A stretch of DNA of 64,000 bases. It comes from an uncultured Photobacterium sp. GTDB taxonomy: Bacteria > Pseudomonadota > Gammaproteobacteria > Enterobacterales > Vibrionaceae. A program made the position numbers and the translations under genes. The notes under the pieces were generated by a model that did not search any database, was not told where the DNA came from, and saw nothing but the letters and a program-made list of their open reading frames with translations. The stretch is from assembly GCF_947502415.1 (NCBI RefSeq), contig NZ_CANMZV010000004.1, positions 215,052 through 279,051 of the forward strand. The letters are read 5' to 3'. This document shows positions 44,953 through 54,386 of the stretch, one piece after another; position 1 is the stretch's first letter; every line of letters begins with the position of its first letter.

Positions 44953-46590
44953 TTATGAAATATCCATAGATACCTGTTTATCTGTAACGGACTTTTTTAA
45001 ATAATCCTCCAGAATCATATCCGACGCCTTCTCTGCAATCATTATTGTCGGAGCGTTCGTATTCCCCCCAATTAAAGTCGGCATAATAGAAGCGTCTACA
45101 ACCCGCAAGCCTGTAATTCCCTTCACTTTTAAACGAGGATCAACCACCGCCTGCTCATCAACCCCCATCTTACAAGTGCCTACCGGATGGTAGATCGATT
45201 CTGCCTTGCGCCGAATAAACGCCTCAAGCTGCTCATCAGTTTGGAGATCCTTGCCAGGATAAACTTCCTGTCCGCGGAAACGGTCAAAAGCAGATTGTTT
45301 GAGTATCTCTCGAGACAACTTAACAGCCTTCAGCATAACGCCGATATCTTCTTCATTTTCAAGATAATTAGGGTTAATCAAAGGCGGATTGAGCGGGTCA
45401 CGATCCCGAAGGGTCAGACGACCACGACTTTTAGGACGAAGGTTACAGGCATGAAGAGAATAGCCATGTCTGATGGTTTGCCACAAATTCAAGCCATGAT
45501 TATCCAGAAAACAAGGAGAAAAATGGAACTGAACATCTGGCGCAGCCTGATCTGGCGACGTCTTGACAAAACCACCAGCCTCGGCAATATTACTGGTGAA
45601 ATTTCCTTTCCTGAACAAGATATAGTCAACAAGCCCCTTGAGTGATCTCAGCAAGGCAACCGGTGAAAAACCGACCGAGTAAAATGTCCGTTCACGGGTT
45701 ACAGCCAGCACATCCAAGTGATCCTGTAAGTTCTCACCAACTCCTGGCAAATCACAGACAATAGGAATGCCGTGTTGAGTCAGCTGCTCTTTCCCACCGA
45801 CACCAGAAAGCAATAGCAACTGAGGACTATTAATTGCCCCGCCGCTCAACAATACCTCCCTACTACACTCTAATGTTTGCGTTTTCCCTTTCTTTCGATA
45901 CTCTATTCCCGTGGCTTTTGTACCATCAAAAAGCAACTTTGTGGTAAGTGCATCAGTAATAATCGTAAGGTTATCCCGATGCTCAGCTGGCCTTAAATAT
46001 CCCACAGCGGAACTACAGCGTTGACCATTCTTTTGGGTAACCTGATAGTAGCCAATACCTTCCTGCTCTGCTCCATTAAAGTCCTGAACATGCTTATGCC
46101 CAGCCTGCTTAGCTGCTTTGATAAAAGCTTCTGAAAGAGGATTTCTTATTTTTAAATCAGAAACATAGAGTGGGCCATCACCACCATGGTAATCATCAGT
46201 CCCCCGCTCCTGATGCTGAGATTTCTTAAAGTATGGTAATACATCTTGATAGCTCCACCCCTCATTACCGAGGGCTGCCCACTCATCATAATCACAGGCA
46301 TGGCCGCGAATATAGCACATTGCATTGGACGCACTGCTGCCACCCAGGGTTTTACCTCGTGGCCAAAACAATTTTCGGTTATTTAAGTTGGATTCATTTT
46401 CAGTGTAATAGCGCCAGTTCATTTTTTTAGAATGCATCATGCCAATGATGCCTAGTGGCACATGAACCATTACACTTGAATCTTTTGGTCCGGCTTCAAC
46501 CAAGCAAACTTTAATATTCGGATTAGAAGACAATCTATTTGCAAGGACACACCCCGCAGAACCTGCCCCCACAATTATGAAATCGTACAT
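44953..46590 (-). CDS. GMC-family FAD alcohol dehydrogenase (AlkJ/BetA-like)
   Basis: 545 residues. The FAD-binding site FIIVGAGSAGCVLANRLS opens the protein; a second GMC signature is LSGGAINSPQLLLLSGVG (about 250-267); the C-terminal catalytic pair is in YHPVGTCKMG (His) and GGNTNAPTIMIAEKAS (Asn). Length and features fit both choline dehydrogenase and medium/long-chain alcohol dehydrogenases such as AlkJ. No betaine-aldehyde dehydrogenase or betI gene is near. It is divergent from the fatty acyl-CoA reductase gene, 275 bases away, so oxidation of fatty alcohols to aldehydes, the reverse direction of wax synthesis, is the preferred inference. Confidence 0.85.
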   Translation of the reverse strand: MYDFIIVGAGSAGCVLANRLSSNPNIKVCLVEAGPKDSSVMVHVPLGIIGMMHSKKMNWRYYTENESNLNNRKLFWPRGKTLGGSSASNAMCYIRGHACDYDEWAALGNEGWSYQDVLPYFKKSQHQERGTDDYHGGDGPLYVSDLKIRNPLSEAFIKAAKQAGHKHVQDFNGAEQEGIGYYQVTQKNGQRCSSAVGYLRPAEHRDNLTIITDALTTKLLFDGTKATGIEYRKKGKTQTLECSREVLLSGGAINSPQLLLLSGVGGKEQLTQHGIPIVCDLPGVGENLQDHLDVLAVTRERTFYSVGFSPVALLRSLKGLVDYILFRKGNFTSNIAEAGGFVKTSPDQAAPDVQFHFSPCFLDNHGLNLWQTIRHGYSLHACNLRPKSRGRLTLRDRDPLNPPLINPNYLENEEDIGVMLKAVKLSREILKQSAFDRFRGQEVYPGKDLQTDEQLEAFIRRKAESIYHPVGTCKMGVDEQAVVDPRLKVKGITGLRVVDASIMPTLIGGNTNAPTIMIAEKASDMILEDYLKKSVTDKQVSMDIS

Positions 46591-46865
46591 AACATCCTCT
46601 CAAGTTAATTGTGATGTTTTGCCAGCCAACTTATTTATAACCCAGTCATTAAATTTATTTATATATACCCTTTAAAATGATAGGTTATTTTTATCTAAAT
46701 TAAATCAATCCACCTAAAATAATTTTTAAAAACCAATTTATATTAAATAAAAAGGTGATCTACATAATAATTTTCACTTTTAATTAAAGACAAGAACTCT
46801 GACCAGTGTAACTTATATTTCCCTAAGGAATATGAAAAGTGTTGTAGTTACATTAAGGAGAGAGA
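46591..46865. promoter_or_regulatory. Divergent promoter region of the neutral-lipid locus
   Basis: 275 AT-rich bases between divergent GMC and acyl-CoA reductase genes. AAGGAGAGAGA gives a strong ribosome-binding site for the reductase. No specific operator was identified, and no regulator gene lies close by. Confidence 0.4.
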
Positions 46866-48857
46866 ATGGCATATTTTTTGACAGGTGGTACAGGCTTCCT
46901 AGGCCGTAACCTTATCACCCGTTTATTAAAGCGAGAGGGTAACATCTATGTACTCTGTCACGACAAGCTAGCGCGAGACCGCTTGGCTGCCTATCAGGAA
47001 GAGCACAATATTCCAAAAGGCCGTTTAACAGCGGTTCAAGGTAACCTGACTGAAGAAGGCTTAGGGTTATCTGAATCAGATATAGCGACCCTCAAAGGCA
47101 ATATCTCTCACTTCTTCCATCTTGCTGCGATCTATGACCTCAAAGCGTCTGCCAAAGTGCAGGAAGCTGTCAATATTGAAGGTACTCAAAACGCTGTTGA
47201 CGGTGCGGCATTGCTGAATGCTGGCTGTTTCCACCATATCAGCTCGATTGCTTCCGCAGGCCTGTATGAAGGTCACTTCCGCGAAGATATGTTCGAGGAA
47301 GCTGAAAATCTGGATCACCCTTACTTCTCGACCAAACATTTATCTGAAAAAGTAGTCCGCGAAAAATGTACCGTGCCATTCCGCATCTACCGCCCAGGTA
47401 TGGTTGTGGGTGACTCTAAAACAGGAGTTGCCGATCGCGTCGACGGTCCTTATTACTTCTTCAAGATGCTCCAGCGCATCCGTAATGTCTTACCAGCATG
47501 GATGCCAACTATTGGTCTCGAAGGCGGATTCCTGAATATTGTACCGGTTGACTTCGTCACCGATGCATTGGATCACATTGCCCACAAAAACGAACTGGAC
47601 GGCCAATGCTTCCATCTGACCGATCCTAAGCCTTACCGTTCCGGTGAAGTACTGAATATCTTTGCCGAAGCCGGTCACGCCCCTCGCATGGCTGTACGCT
47701 TTGATACAAGGCTATTTAGCTTCATTCCTAACCAGGTTCGCAACGCTATCCTTTCATTACCGACTATCAAGCAAATTGCTGATGTCACAATGAAAGATCT
47801 CGGCATTCCATCTTCAGCCTTACAATTTTTCGCATACCCGACTGATTTTGACTGCCGTGAAACACAAAAAGCACTTAAAGGCTCAGGCATTGAATGTCCT
47901 CGCCTGCCAACTTATGCTCCTGCAATTTGGGATTACTGGGAACGTACGCTGGATCCGGAGATTTCAGGCGATCGCAGCTTAGCTGGCCGCGTGAAAGACA
48001 AGATCATTTTGATCACCGGTGCAAGCTCTGGTATCGGACAGGCAACCGCGTTCAAGCTAGCAGAGAATGGCGGTGAGATGATCCTGGTTGCACGTGATGA
48101 GGAGAAACTGGCCCACACTAAACTGGAGGTAGAGAAGCGCGGTGGTATCGCCCACACCTACCAATGTGATCTTTCTGCTATAGAGCAAATTGAGAAACTA
48201 ACGGAAGATGTGCTAGAAAATCACGGTCGGGTAGACATTCTGATCAACAACGCTGGTCGCTCGATCCGCCGCTCAATCGCTAACTCAATTGACCGCTTCC
48301 ATGACTTTGAGCGCACAATGCAACTGAACTATTTTGGTTCACTGAAGCTGACTCTGGGTCTTCTTCCTTCAATGGAAGCCAATGGCGGTGGTCACGTTAT
48401 TAACATCTCATCTATTGGTGTTCTGACTAATGCGCCACGCTTCTCGGCCTATGTGGCATCAAAAGCTGCACTGGATGCCTTCACCCGTTGCGCAGCGTCA
48501 GAATACTCTGATGTAAACGTAAACTTTACTACCATCAACATGCCGCTGGTTAGAACTCCAATGATCGCACCGACTAAAATTTACCAGTCAGTGCCGACAC
48601 TAACACCAGATGAAGCGGCAGATATGCTGGCAACCGCTATCATTGATAAACCAAAGCGTATTGCTACCAACTTAGGGATCTTTGGCCAATTGGTTCATGC
48701 ACTATTCCCTAAACTGGCTGAAATTATCATGAATAGCTCATTCCGAATGTTCCCTGACTCGAAGGAAAGCGAGCAAGGGAAAGAAGCAAGAAGCGAAAAA
48801 GCCTCTTCGGCAGAGCTCATTGCATTCTCTGCACTGCTGAAAGGCATTCATTTATAA
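46866..48857 (+). CDS. Fatty acyl-CoA reductase (alcohol-forming), two-domain SDR fusion
   Basis: 663 residues made of two Rossmann domains. The N-terminal half (about 1-370) opens YFLTGGTGFLGRNLITRLL and has the YFSTKHLSEK catalytic YxxxK, as in NAD_binding_4/FAR reductase domains. The C-terminal half (about 375-640) is a classical SDR with ILITGASSGIGQATAF, LINNAGRS and YVASKAALDAF. This fused layout and length match the marine bacterial fatty acyl-CoA reductase of Marinobacter, which reduces acyl-CoA through aldehyde to fatty alcohol with NADPH. It is followed 48 bases later by an acyl-CoA-binding protein gene. A generic SDR function is the alternative, but the neighbours favour FAR. Confidence 0.9.
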   Translation: MAYFLTGGTGFLGRNLITRLLKREGNIYVLCHDKLARDRLAAYQEEHNIPKGRLTAVQGNLTEEGLGLSESDIATLKGNISHFFHLAAIYDLKASAKVQEAVNIEGTQNAVDGAALLNAGCFHHISSIASAGLYEGHFREDMFEEAENLDHPYFSTKHLSEKVVREKCTVPFRIYRPGMVVGDSKTGVADRVDGPYYFFKMLQRIRNVLPAWMPTIGLEGGFLNIVPVDFVTDALDHIAHKNELDGQCFHLTDPKPYRSGEVLNIFAEAGHAPRMAVRFDTRLFSFIPNQVRNAILSLPTIKQIADVTMKDLGIPSSALQFFAYPTDFDCRETQKALKGSGIECPRLPTYAPAIWDYWERTLDPEISGDRSLAGRVKDKIILITGASSGIGQATAFKLAENGGEMILVARDEEKLAHTKLEVEKRGGIAHTYQCDLSAIEQIEKLTEDVLENHGRVDILINNAGRSIRRSIANSIDRFHDFERTMQLNYFGSLKLTLGLLPSMEANGGGHVINISSIGVLTNAPRFSAYVASKAALDAFTRCAASEYSDVNVNFTTINMPLVRTPMIAPTKIYQSVPTLTPDEAADMLATAIIDKPKRIATNLGIFGQLVHALFPKLAEIIMNSSFRMFPDSKESEQGKEARSEKASSAELIAFSALLKGIHL

Positions 48858-48905
48858 AAAAACCACACACCAGTGTTGGTTAGGATTATTTATTAAGGAA
48901 AAATC

Positions 48906-49172
48906 ATGGCTGATCTAAAAGCAACTTTTGAACAAGCACAAGTAGACGTTAAACAACTAACTAAGCGCCCTTCTAACGACGAATTGCTGGCTCTATATTC
49001 TCTGTACAAGCAAGCAACTGAAGGTGATGTTCACGGTAAACGCCCTGGCATGTTTGATTTCAAAGGCGCTGCTAAATACGAAGCATGGGAAGGCTTGAAA
49101 GGCATGGATGCAGAAACTGCAATGCAGCAGTATGTAGACAAAGTTGCCGAGCTAACTGCAGCTTACGCATAA
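48906..49172 (+). CDS. Acyl-CoA-binding protein (ACBP)
   Basis: 88 residues matching the four-helix ACBP family throughout: LKATFEQAQVDVKQLTKRPS, the YSLYKQATEGDVHGKRPGMF ligand-binding signature, and KYEAWEGLKGMDAETAMQQY. ACBPs bind long-chain acyl-CoA in the cytoplasm and deliver it to enzymes. Its position right after the acyl-CoA reductase, with AAGGAAAAATC before the ATG, suggests it supplies substrate to the reductase and perhaps to the wax ester synthase. Confidence 0.95.
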   Translation: MADLKATFEQAQVDVKQLTKRPSNDELLALYSLYKQATEGDVHGKRPGMFDFKGAAKYEAWEGLKGMDAETAMQQYVDKVAELTAAYA

Positions 49173-49189
49173 TTTGCAAGCATTAACCA

Positions 49190-49217
49190 TGAAGGGCCGC
49201 GATTGCGGCCTTTTTTA
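49190..49217 (+). terminator. Rho-independent terminator after the ACBP gene
   Basis: GGCCGC-GATT-GCGGCC with an AAG/CTT extension and a TTTTTT run. Confidence 0.88.
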
Positions 49218-49293
49218 GTTTAGTAAGGCCTTTTTTCCGCATCTTCCAAAGGCTCCTCCAAGAGCGCAACGTCAATCCTATCAACGACCCTGT

Positions 49294-49340
49294 ATACCAA
49301 ACTGAATAATCTGGCCTATCTGCAAGAATGAAAAGGCTCA
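49294..49340. repeat. Copy of the dispersed intergenic repeat (end fragment)
   Basis: ATACCAAACTGAATAATCTG and the following GGCCTAT-CAA bases match the ends of the elements at 39383 and 54658. Further on, TCTTCGGGAGTACTTCAGTC (about 49410-49430) resembles the interior of the 39383 copy (CCTTCGGGAGCGTTTCAGCC), so the whole 49294-49445 stretch may be a degenerate copy. Confidence 0.55.
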
Positions 49341-49520
49341 GACAAGGCACTTATTGTAGCTGTCTTTGCCCCCATCAAAATCAAGTAACACAGCAACGGT
49401 TCACCGCTCTTCGGGAGTACTTCAGTCACAACAAGCTGTGTTCCATTTAATTCAATACCATAATTTGCTTCTATTTCAGGTAAAGCTTCACCGCATTTAA
49501 GAGCACACAAATAGAGCACA

Positions 49521-49557
49521 ACAAAAAGCCACGCAACAGCGCGTTGCGTGGCTTTAT
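49521..49557 (-). terminator. Rho-independent terminator after the wax ester synthase gene
   Basis: A 13-bp stem AAAGCCACGCAAC/GTTGCGTGGCTTT is followed by T residues on the minus strand. Confidence 0.88.
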
Positions 49558-49591
49558 TACTTATTACTTATTAACTTATTAACTTATTAAG
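49554..49591. repeat. Short tandem repeat TTATTAC/TTATTAAC
   Basis: Five head-to-tail units of 7 or 8 bases (TTATTAC twice, TTATTAAC twice, TTATTAAG once), directly after the synthase terminator. Unit-length variation suggests slippage. Confidence 0.75.
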
Positions 49592-49603
49592 TATCGTTTT
49601 ATA

Positions 49604-51265
49604 TTAATGAATATTTGCTGCTGCTTTTTCCTGAGTTTCTAGCTCATCCTGGTTTTTTGCTGACTGGTTAGGATTTACCTCAACCGTCACTGACAGCATG
49701 TCAGTCAACCTAGCTAACTGTTTTTCCAGTTGTTCAACTTTCTTCTGCTTTTCTGTAAATAAACGTTCGAATTCTTCGTCTTCCGGCGTTAAGGAGCCAT
49801 TCGCGGCCTCGACGGCAGTTTCGACAGCCAACGTCTCATCCTCACGGTATTCTAACTGATCTGCTACCGCTGACGCCGCGGCATCCATCACTTCATACTT
49901 AAGCTCTTCCAATGCTTCAACCATATAATCGGCAATAACCTCAAAACCAGGTAATGATTGATTACAGGCAACAAGTGAATAGTACATGGTGTCGGCATTA
50001 CTAAAGAAAGTGATATTCAGTGTCTGACCAGGCATCAATAACGAGACTGGATACTGCTCCTGCACCTTCGCCCCCATGTAAAAGAGCTTCTCTTTTGCAC
50101 CAGGAACATTTGATATCAGTAAGTTACTTGCTGGCGGAATAAAATTATTCAAACCGAATTTACCGCCAATCAACGAAACCCCGTTAACAACCATTGAATA
50201 GTTCACATATGCATCAGGTGAAATATTCAACGCTTCACGCTTAAGATCCTGTGTTGCATGCTCAATAGCTTCAAGACGCTCTAATGGAGTCAATAAGGGC
50301 TTGCCAAGCTCTACATGCCCAACAGACATCTTATTGCCCTTAGCCGCCACATCATTCTTCTTACGCAAGTTAATCGGCATCATTGCAACCAGCGGCTTAC
50401 AAAGCGGGATTGCCCGATCATTAAGATAACGATTCAACGCAATATCACTGACCGTAAACAGGACATCATTCATCGAAGCACCGGTGATCCGGCTGATATG
50501 CTTCAATTCGGTAATTGAAAACTGGCCTAAACTCACTGCACGGCTTCGCTTAGGGCTCAGGTTAAATGGTGTTTTAGGGGCCGTGAACGGTACTTTGAGA
50601 TCGCAATCGGCTAATTTAACAGCTTTCAGCGCCAGCTTACTGCCCAGCCTGAACATGGACGGGATCAACGATATTTGTTTTGAAGCCGCCATCACTGTTT
50701 TCGTTACCATATCAGTCAGGTGCGTTTCTGCTCTGCGCTGAGAAGCGCTCTTACGCAAATCACACTGCCAGAATGGCTTACCGAAAGAATCTTCAATATT
50801 ATTCGCACATGAACGGGTGAACAGAGTTGCAGCACGTACACCGTCAGCCATCGAGTGATGGATCTTCATCACCAGCGCAACACGATTATTTTCAAGTCCA
50901 CCGATTACCCACAACTCCCACATTGGACGGCTACGATCCAACACCTGGCTGTGCAAACGACCGACAACCTGCTGAAGTTGTTTTTCAGATCCCGGCGACG
51001 GTAGCATTGTGATACGCAGATGATCCTCTAGGTTTACCTGGGATTTGGTATCCCAACGAGGCTTTCCGGTTAACGACCAATTCAACTTCCAGTTAAATGG
51101 CGGAACAGTTTCAGTTTGCTGCAGGAAGTGTCCGTAAAGATCCTGAGCAAACGTCGCCGCCTGTTCTTCTGGCGGATCCAAAATCACCAATCCCGTCACA
51201 TGCATTGGTGTTTTGGCTGTTTCGAATACAATAAAACTGAAGTCAAGAAGAGACAAACTTGGCAT
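49604..51265 (-). CDS. Wax ester synthase/diacylglycerol acyltransferase (WS/DGAT)
   Basis: 553 residues. The catalytic HHxxxDG motif is present as KIHHSMADGVRAA (about 134-146). N-terminal MPSLSLLDFSFIVFETAKTP and central NDVLFTVSDIALNRYL, MMPINLRKK and LLISNVPGAKE are typical of the bifunctional WS/DGAT family, which joins acyl-CoA to fatty alcohol or diacylglycerol. Usual members are about 460-480 residues. Here a tail of about 85 residues adds an acidic linker and a coiled coil (FERLFTEKQKKVEQLEKQLA), which may mediate oligomerisation or inclusion binding. AAGGAAAA precedes the ATG. The upstream phasin gene is on the same strand, 83 bases away. Confidence 0.95.
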   Translation of the reverse strand: MPSLSLLDFSFIVFETAKTPMHVTGLVILDPPEEQAATFAQDLYGHFLQQTETVPPFNWKLNWSLTGKPRWDTKSQVNLEDHLRITMLPSPGSEKQLQQVVGRLHSQVLDRSRPMWELWVIGGLENNRVALVMKIHHSMADGVRAATLFTRSCANNIEDSFGKPFWQCDLRKSASQRRAETHLTDMVTKTVMAASKQISLIPSMFRLGSKLALKAVKLADCDLKVPFTAPKTPFNLSPKRSRAVSLGQFSITELKHISRITGASMNDVLFTVSDIALNRYLNDRAIPLCKPLVAMMPINLRKKNDVAAKGNKMSVGHVELGKPLLTPLERLEAIEHATQDLKREALNISPDAYVNYSMVVNGVSLIGGKFGLNNFIPPASNLLISNVPGAKEKLFYMGAKVQEQYPVSLLMPGQTLNITFFSNADTMYYSLVACNQSLPGFEVIADYMVEALEELKYEVMDAAASAVADQLEYREDETLAVETAVEAANGSLTPEDEEFERLFTEKQKKVEQLEKQLARLTDMLSVTVEVNPNQSAKNQDELETQEKAAANIH

Positions 51266-51348
51266 ATGATTTTCCTTTATCTAACTTGCTTTGGGGCCAA
51301 TCTGCCTCAAACAATAATCAGTGGACCTAAAACAATAGTGAAGTTTTA

Positions 51349-51714
51349 TTACTTATCCTTTTGTGCCAGTTCATCTATGGCTTTTTGCAATTGATCAATC
51401 TTCACCTCAAAATTAGTAAGGCGATCACGATCAACACCACAGGTCTTATTTAAAGTGCGATTAAACTGAGATTCTGCGCGTCCCATAATTACAGACTTAG
51501 TATCCATAACTCGCTGAACTGTTTCAGCTTCAACAGCTTCACCTTTCACTACCAAGTCATTAAAACGTTTAGTCGCTAAATGCTGAGCCATACCAAACTG
51601 TTCGATACCTTTACTATAGGCACCTAGGCCTGCCAAGATAACAGTTCTGACTGATGTTTCACCCATATGGCTCACAGATTTAATATTTCCAATCATTTTC
51701 ACTGGATTGATCAT
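51349..51714 (-). CDS. Phasin-family granule-associated protein
   Basis: 121 residues with no signal peptide. The hydrophobic, amphipathic region VRTVILAGLGAYSKGIEQFG followed by helical VVKGEAVEAETVQRVMDTKS and a C-terminal heptad stretch (FEVKIDQLQKAIDELAQK) resembles poly(3-hydroxyalkanoate) granule-associated phasins of the PhaF/PhaI type. Phasins coat storage inclusions. It is probably cotranscribed with the WS/DGAT gene, and no PHA synthase is present in the window, so it may coat wax ester or triacylglycerol bodies. Confidence 0.82.
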   Translation of the reverse strand: MINPVKMIGNIKSVSHMGETSVRTVILAGLGAYSKGIEQFGMAQHLATKRFNDLVVKGEAVEAETVQRVMDTKSVIMGRAESQFNRTLNKTCGVDRDRLTNFEVKIDQLQKAIDELAQKDK

Positions 51715-52097
51715 AACTAATTTCCTATCAATTTCTTATTAGAGGTTGAAATTAAACCTATAACTGGGCCAAAGCGTAACAATTGGAATTAGATCATTCT
51801 TTCTAATCTTTTATTTTTTTACAGCACATTAATATCACATTACATGCCGGCATTTAATCATCATTAATTTCAATAATTTAGTTATCAATAGAAGCCTCAT
51901 CAATGGGATTTAGAATCCTCAACCTAAATGATAGAAAATTATAAAAAATACGGCCGATGTGACTAAGTTCAATTTATTGAAATAAAACAATCATCAAGTT
52001 AGAAAAATAGAGTGAACACTCTACCTTTAAGGGGAAGAATATTACAAAAATAATAAGAATCTGCCTCCAATAATAAACATCGAACAAGGAATGCGAA
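51715..52097. promoter_or_regulatory. Divergent promoter region between the phasin and CoA-transferase genes
   Basis: About 380 AT-rich bases with no gene. Promoters for both directions must lie here; no operator is assigned. Confidence 0.4.
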
Positions 52098-54350
52098 ATG
52101 TCAGTATTAGAGTTAGTTGATACAAATCTTACTACAACCCCAACAAAAGAAGATGCAGCAGCACAAGCCAAGCCACCAGCAACCGTTGTTGCTGATGCTG
52201 AAGATCTTGTCGATCACGTCTTAAACGTTGTAGGAAAAAACGTTGTTCTCGGGGCACCGTTAGCAATAGGTAAATCAGTTACCTTCATCAATGCACTTTA
52301 CCAACGGGCCAAAGCAGACCCGAGCATTAACCTTCGCATTGAAACCGGTATTACGCTGGAAAAACCTGTCGGTAAAAGCCAGCTTGAAAAGAACTTCCTC
52401 AAACCGTTTGTTGAACGTGAATTTGCAGATGTACCAGATATTGATTACGTCATGGATCTGCGTAAAGGAGCTGTACCAGATAATATCACAATTAGTGAGT
52501 TTTTCTTTAAAGCCGGCAGTTTCCTTAATAGCCCGCAACAGCAAAACTATACCAGTACCAACTACACCCATGCAGCACGTGACTTATTTGATAAAGGTGT
52601 CAATGTCATTACCCAACTCGTTGCTTCACGGACAGTTGACGGTGTAACAACCTATAGCTTGTGCAGTAACTCGGATCTGGCTCTGGATATGATCCCGGAA
52701 GTTGACAAGCTCAAAGCTCAAGGTCATCCATTTGCTGTCGTTGGCGAAGTAAATAGCAACATGCCATTTATGGAAAATCATGCCGAAATTCCAGCTAACA
52801 TGTTTGACTTCGTACTAGATGGTAATCTAAAGCCGGATCACAAAGACTATGAACTGTTTGCTGCTCCACAAGCCAGCATCTCTGCCGAAGATCATATGAT
52901 CGGCTTCTACGCCAGTTCATTGATCAAAGATGGCGGCACACTTCAGGTTGGTATCGGCTCACTAAGTAGTGCTTTGATTTACAGTGCTTTAATGCGTCAT
53001 CAACATAACGATACGTATAACAAACTACTTAAAGAGCTGAAAGTTGATGAGAGGTTCCCTGTTACCCGAACTGTCGGTGGAACAAATACCTTTGAAGAAG
53101 GCTTGTACGGATGTAGTGAGCTCATGGTTGATGGTTTCGTCCATCTCTACCAAGCCGGGATCTTGAAACGTGAAGTTTTTGAAGACCTCACCATTCAAAC
53201 TCTGCTAAACAAGAAGAAGATTACGACTGATGTCTCTGTTTCAACCCTGCTTGCCCTATTAGAGCACGGTGTAATTCAAAAACAACTCACCAGTGAAGAT
53301 GTAACCTATCTGAAACGCTTTGGTATTATCAAACCTGCGGTGAAATATACTGAAGGTCAGCTAGAAATAGACGAGCAAACAATCCCAGCCGATCTTGCGA
53401 ACAGCGAAGCTCTAGAGTTAATCACCAAGCACTGCCTGGGTGATAAACTGGTTGGTGGTGTGGTTATGCATGGTGCCTTCTTCATCGGTCCGAAAGACTT
53501 CTATGAAGCGCTTAGGACTATGTCACCAGAAGATCATAAAAAGTTCTGCATGACGAGTGTAAACTATGTCAATGATCTCTATGACCACTTCCTGGGCAGC
53601 CAGCAACTTAAACAGTCACAACGTAAGTACGCACGCTTTATTAACTCAGCCATGATGGTCACACTCAATGGTTCGGTTATTTCTGATGCACTAGAAAATG
53701 GTCAGGTTGTTAGTGGTGTCGGTGGTCAGTACAACTTTGTAGCGCAATCACACCAGATGAGTGATTCGCGCTCAATTATTACGTTACGCAGCTGTTCATT
53801 CCGCAAAGGTAAGCTTGAGTCAAACATCAAATTTAATTACGGCCATACAACGGTCCCACGCCAGCTAAGAGACATTGTTGTTACGGAATACGGTATTGCT
53901 GATTTACGCGGTAAACCAGATCATGTGGTTTACACCGAGTTGATCAAAATTTCCGACTCACGATTCCAACAACAACTGCTTGAGCAGGCAAAAGCCGCCG
54001 GTAAAGTTGCCAAGGATTACACAATTCCAGTTGAGTTTGGTAATAATACCCCTGAGGCAATCAAAGCAACTTACAAGAAATATACGGAACAAAATATTTT
54101 TGGACCATTCCCGTTTGGCTGTAGCTTTACAGATGAAGAACTTCAGCTTGGTAAAGCTCTAAAATCGCTGAAAGTGAAAACAGCAACACCAGCAGGAAAA
54201 ATTCAATCTATCCTACATGCACTTACAGCACCTAAGCCAGATCAGCACACTGAAACACTTCTGAAACGTATAGGCTTGGATAATCCTAAAAATCTCCAGG
54301 ATAAAATTACTCAGCGTGTACTAATATCAGAATTGAGAGGCCGCAATTAA
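52098..54350 (+). CDS. Acetyl-CoA hydrolase/transferase family protein, long form
   Basis: 750 residues. The C-terminal third carries the acetyl-CoA hydrolase/transferase domain: SGVGGQYNFVAQSHQMSDSR, RSIITLRSCSFRKGK and VTEYGIADLRGKPDHVVY. The middle has FEEGLYGCSELMVDGFVHL, aligning with the conserved S/T-E-M region of CoA-transferases. The family is usually 430-640 residues; extra N-terminal sequence here resembles the long marine gammaproteobacterial forms. It moves CoA between acyl groups or hydrolyses acyl-CoA. Divergent from the phasin gene, it may recycle acetate or acyl-CoA for the lipid locus. Confidence 0.87.
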   Translation: MSVLELVDTNLTTTPTKEDAAAQAKPPATVVADAEDLVDHVLNVVGKNVVLGAPLAIGKSVTFINALYQRAKADPSINLRIETGITLEKPVGKSQLEKNFLKPFVEREFADVPDIDYVMDLRKGAVPDNITISEFFFKAGSFLNSPQQQNYTSTNYTHAARDLFDKGVNVITQLVASRTVDGVTTYSLCSNSDLALDMIPEVDKLKAQGHPFAVVGEVNSNMPFMENHAEIPANMFDFVLDGNLKPDHKDYELFAAPQASISAEDHMIGFYASSLIKDGGTLQVGIGSLSSALIYSALMRHQHNDTYNKLLKELKVDERFPVTRTVGGTNTFEEGLYGCSELMVDGFVHLYQAGILKREVFEDLTIQTLLNKKKITTDVSVSTLLALLEHGVIQKQLTSEDVTYLKRFGIIKPAVKYTEGQLEIDEQTIPADLANSEALELITKHCLGDKLVGGVVMHGAFFIGPKDFYEALRTMSPEDHKKFCMTSVNYVNDLYDHFLGSQQLKQSQRKYARFINSAMMVTLNGSVISDALENGQVVSGVGGQYNFVAQSHQMSDSRSIITLRSCSFRKGKLESNIKFNYGHTTVPRQLRDIVVTEYGIADLRGKPDHVVYTELIKISDSRFQQQLLEQAKAAGKVAKDYTIPVEFGNNTPEAIKATYKKYTEQNIFGPFPFGCSFTDEELQLGKALKSLKVKTATPAGKIQSILHALTAPKPDQHTETLLKRIGLDNPKNLQDKITQRVLISELRGRN

Positions 54351-54386
54351 GGCCCGAGCACTGTGAGTAGCTAACGAGGAAAGCTA

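Noticed and set aside
44953..46590. Choline dehydrogenase (betA) call for the GMC enzyme
   Set aside because: Sequence alone allows it, but there is no betaine-aldehyde dehydrogenase, betI or transporter nearby; the neighbours point to fatty alcohol oxidation.
49316..49519. 67-codon minus-strand frame between the ACBP and WS/DGAT genes
   Set aside because: It overlaps the dispersed repeat, has no good ribosome-binding site and matches no family I recognise; most likely chance coding inside the repeat.
49554..49591. CRISPR-like array
   Set aside because: It is a 7-8 base tandem repeat without spacers and no cas genes are present.
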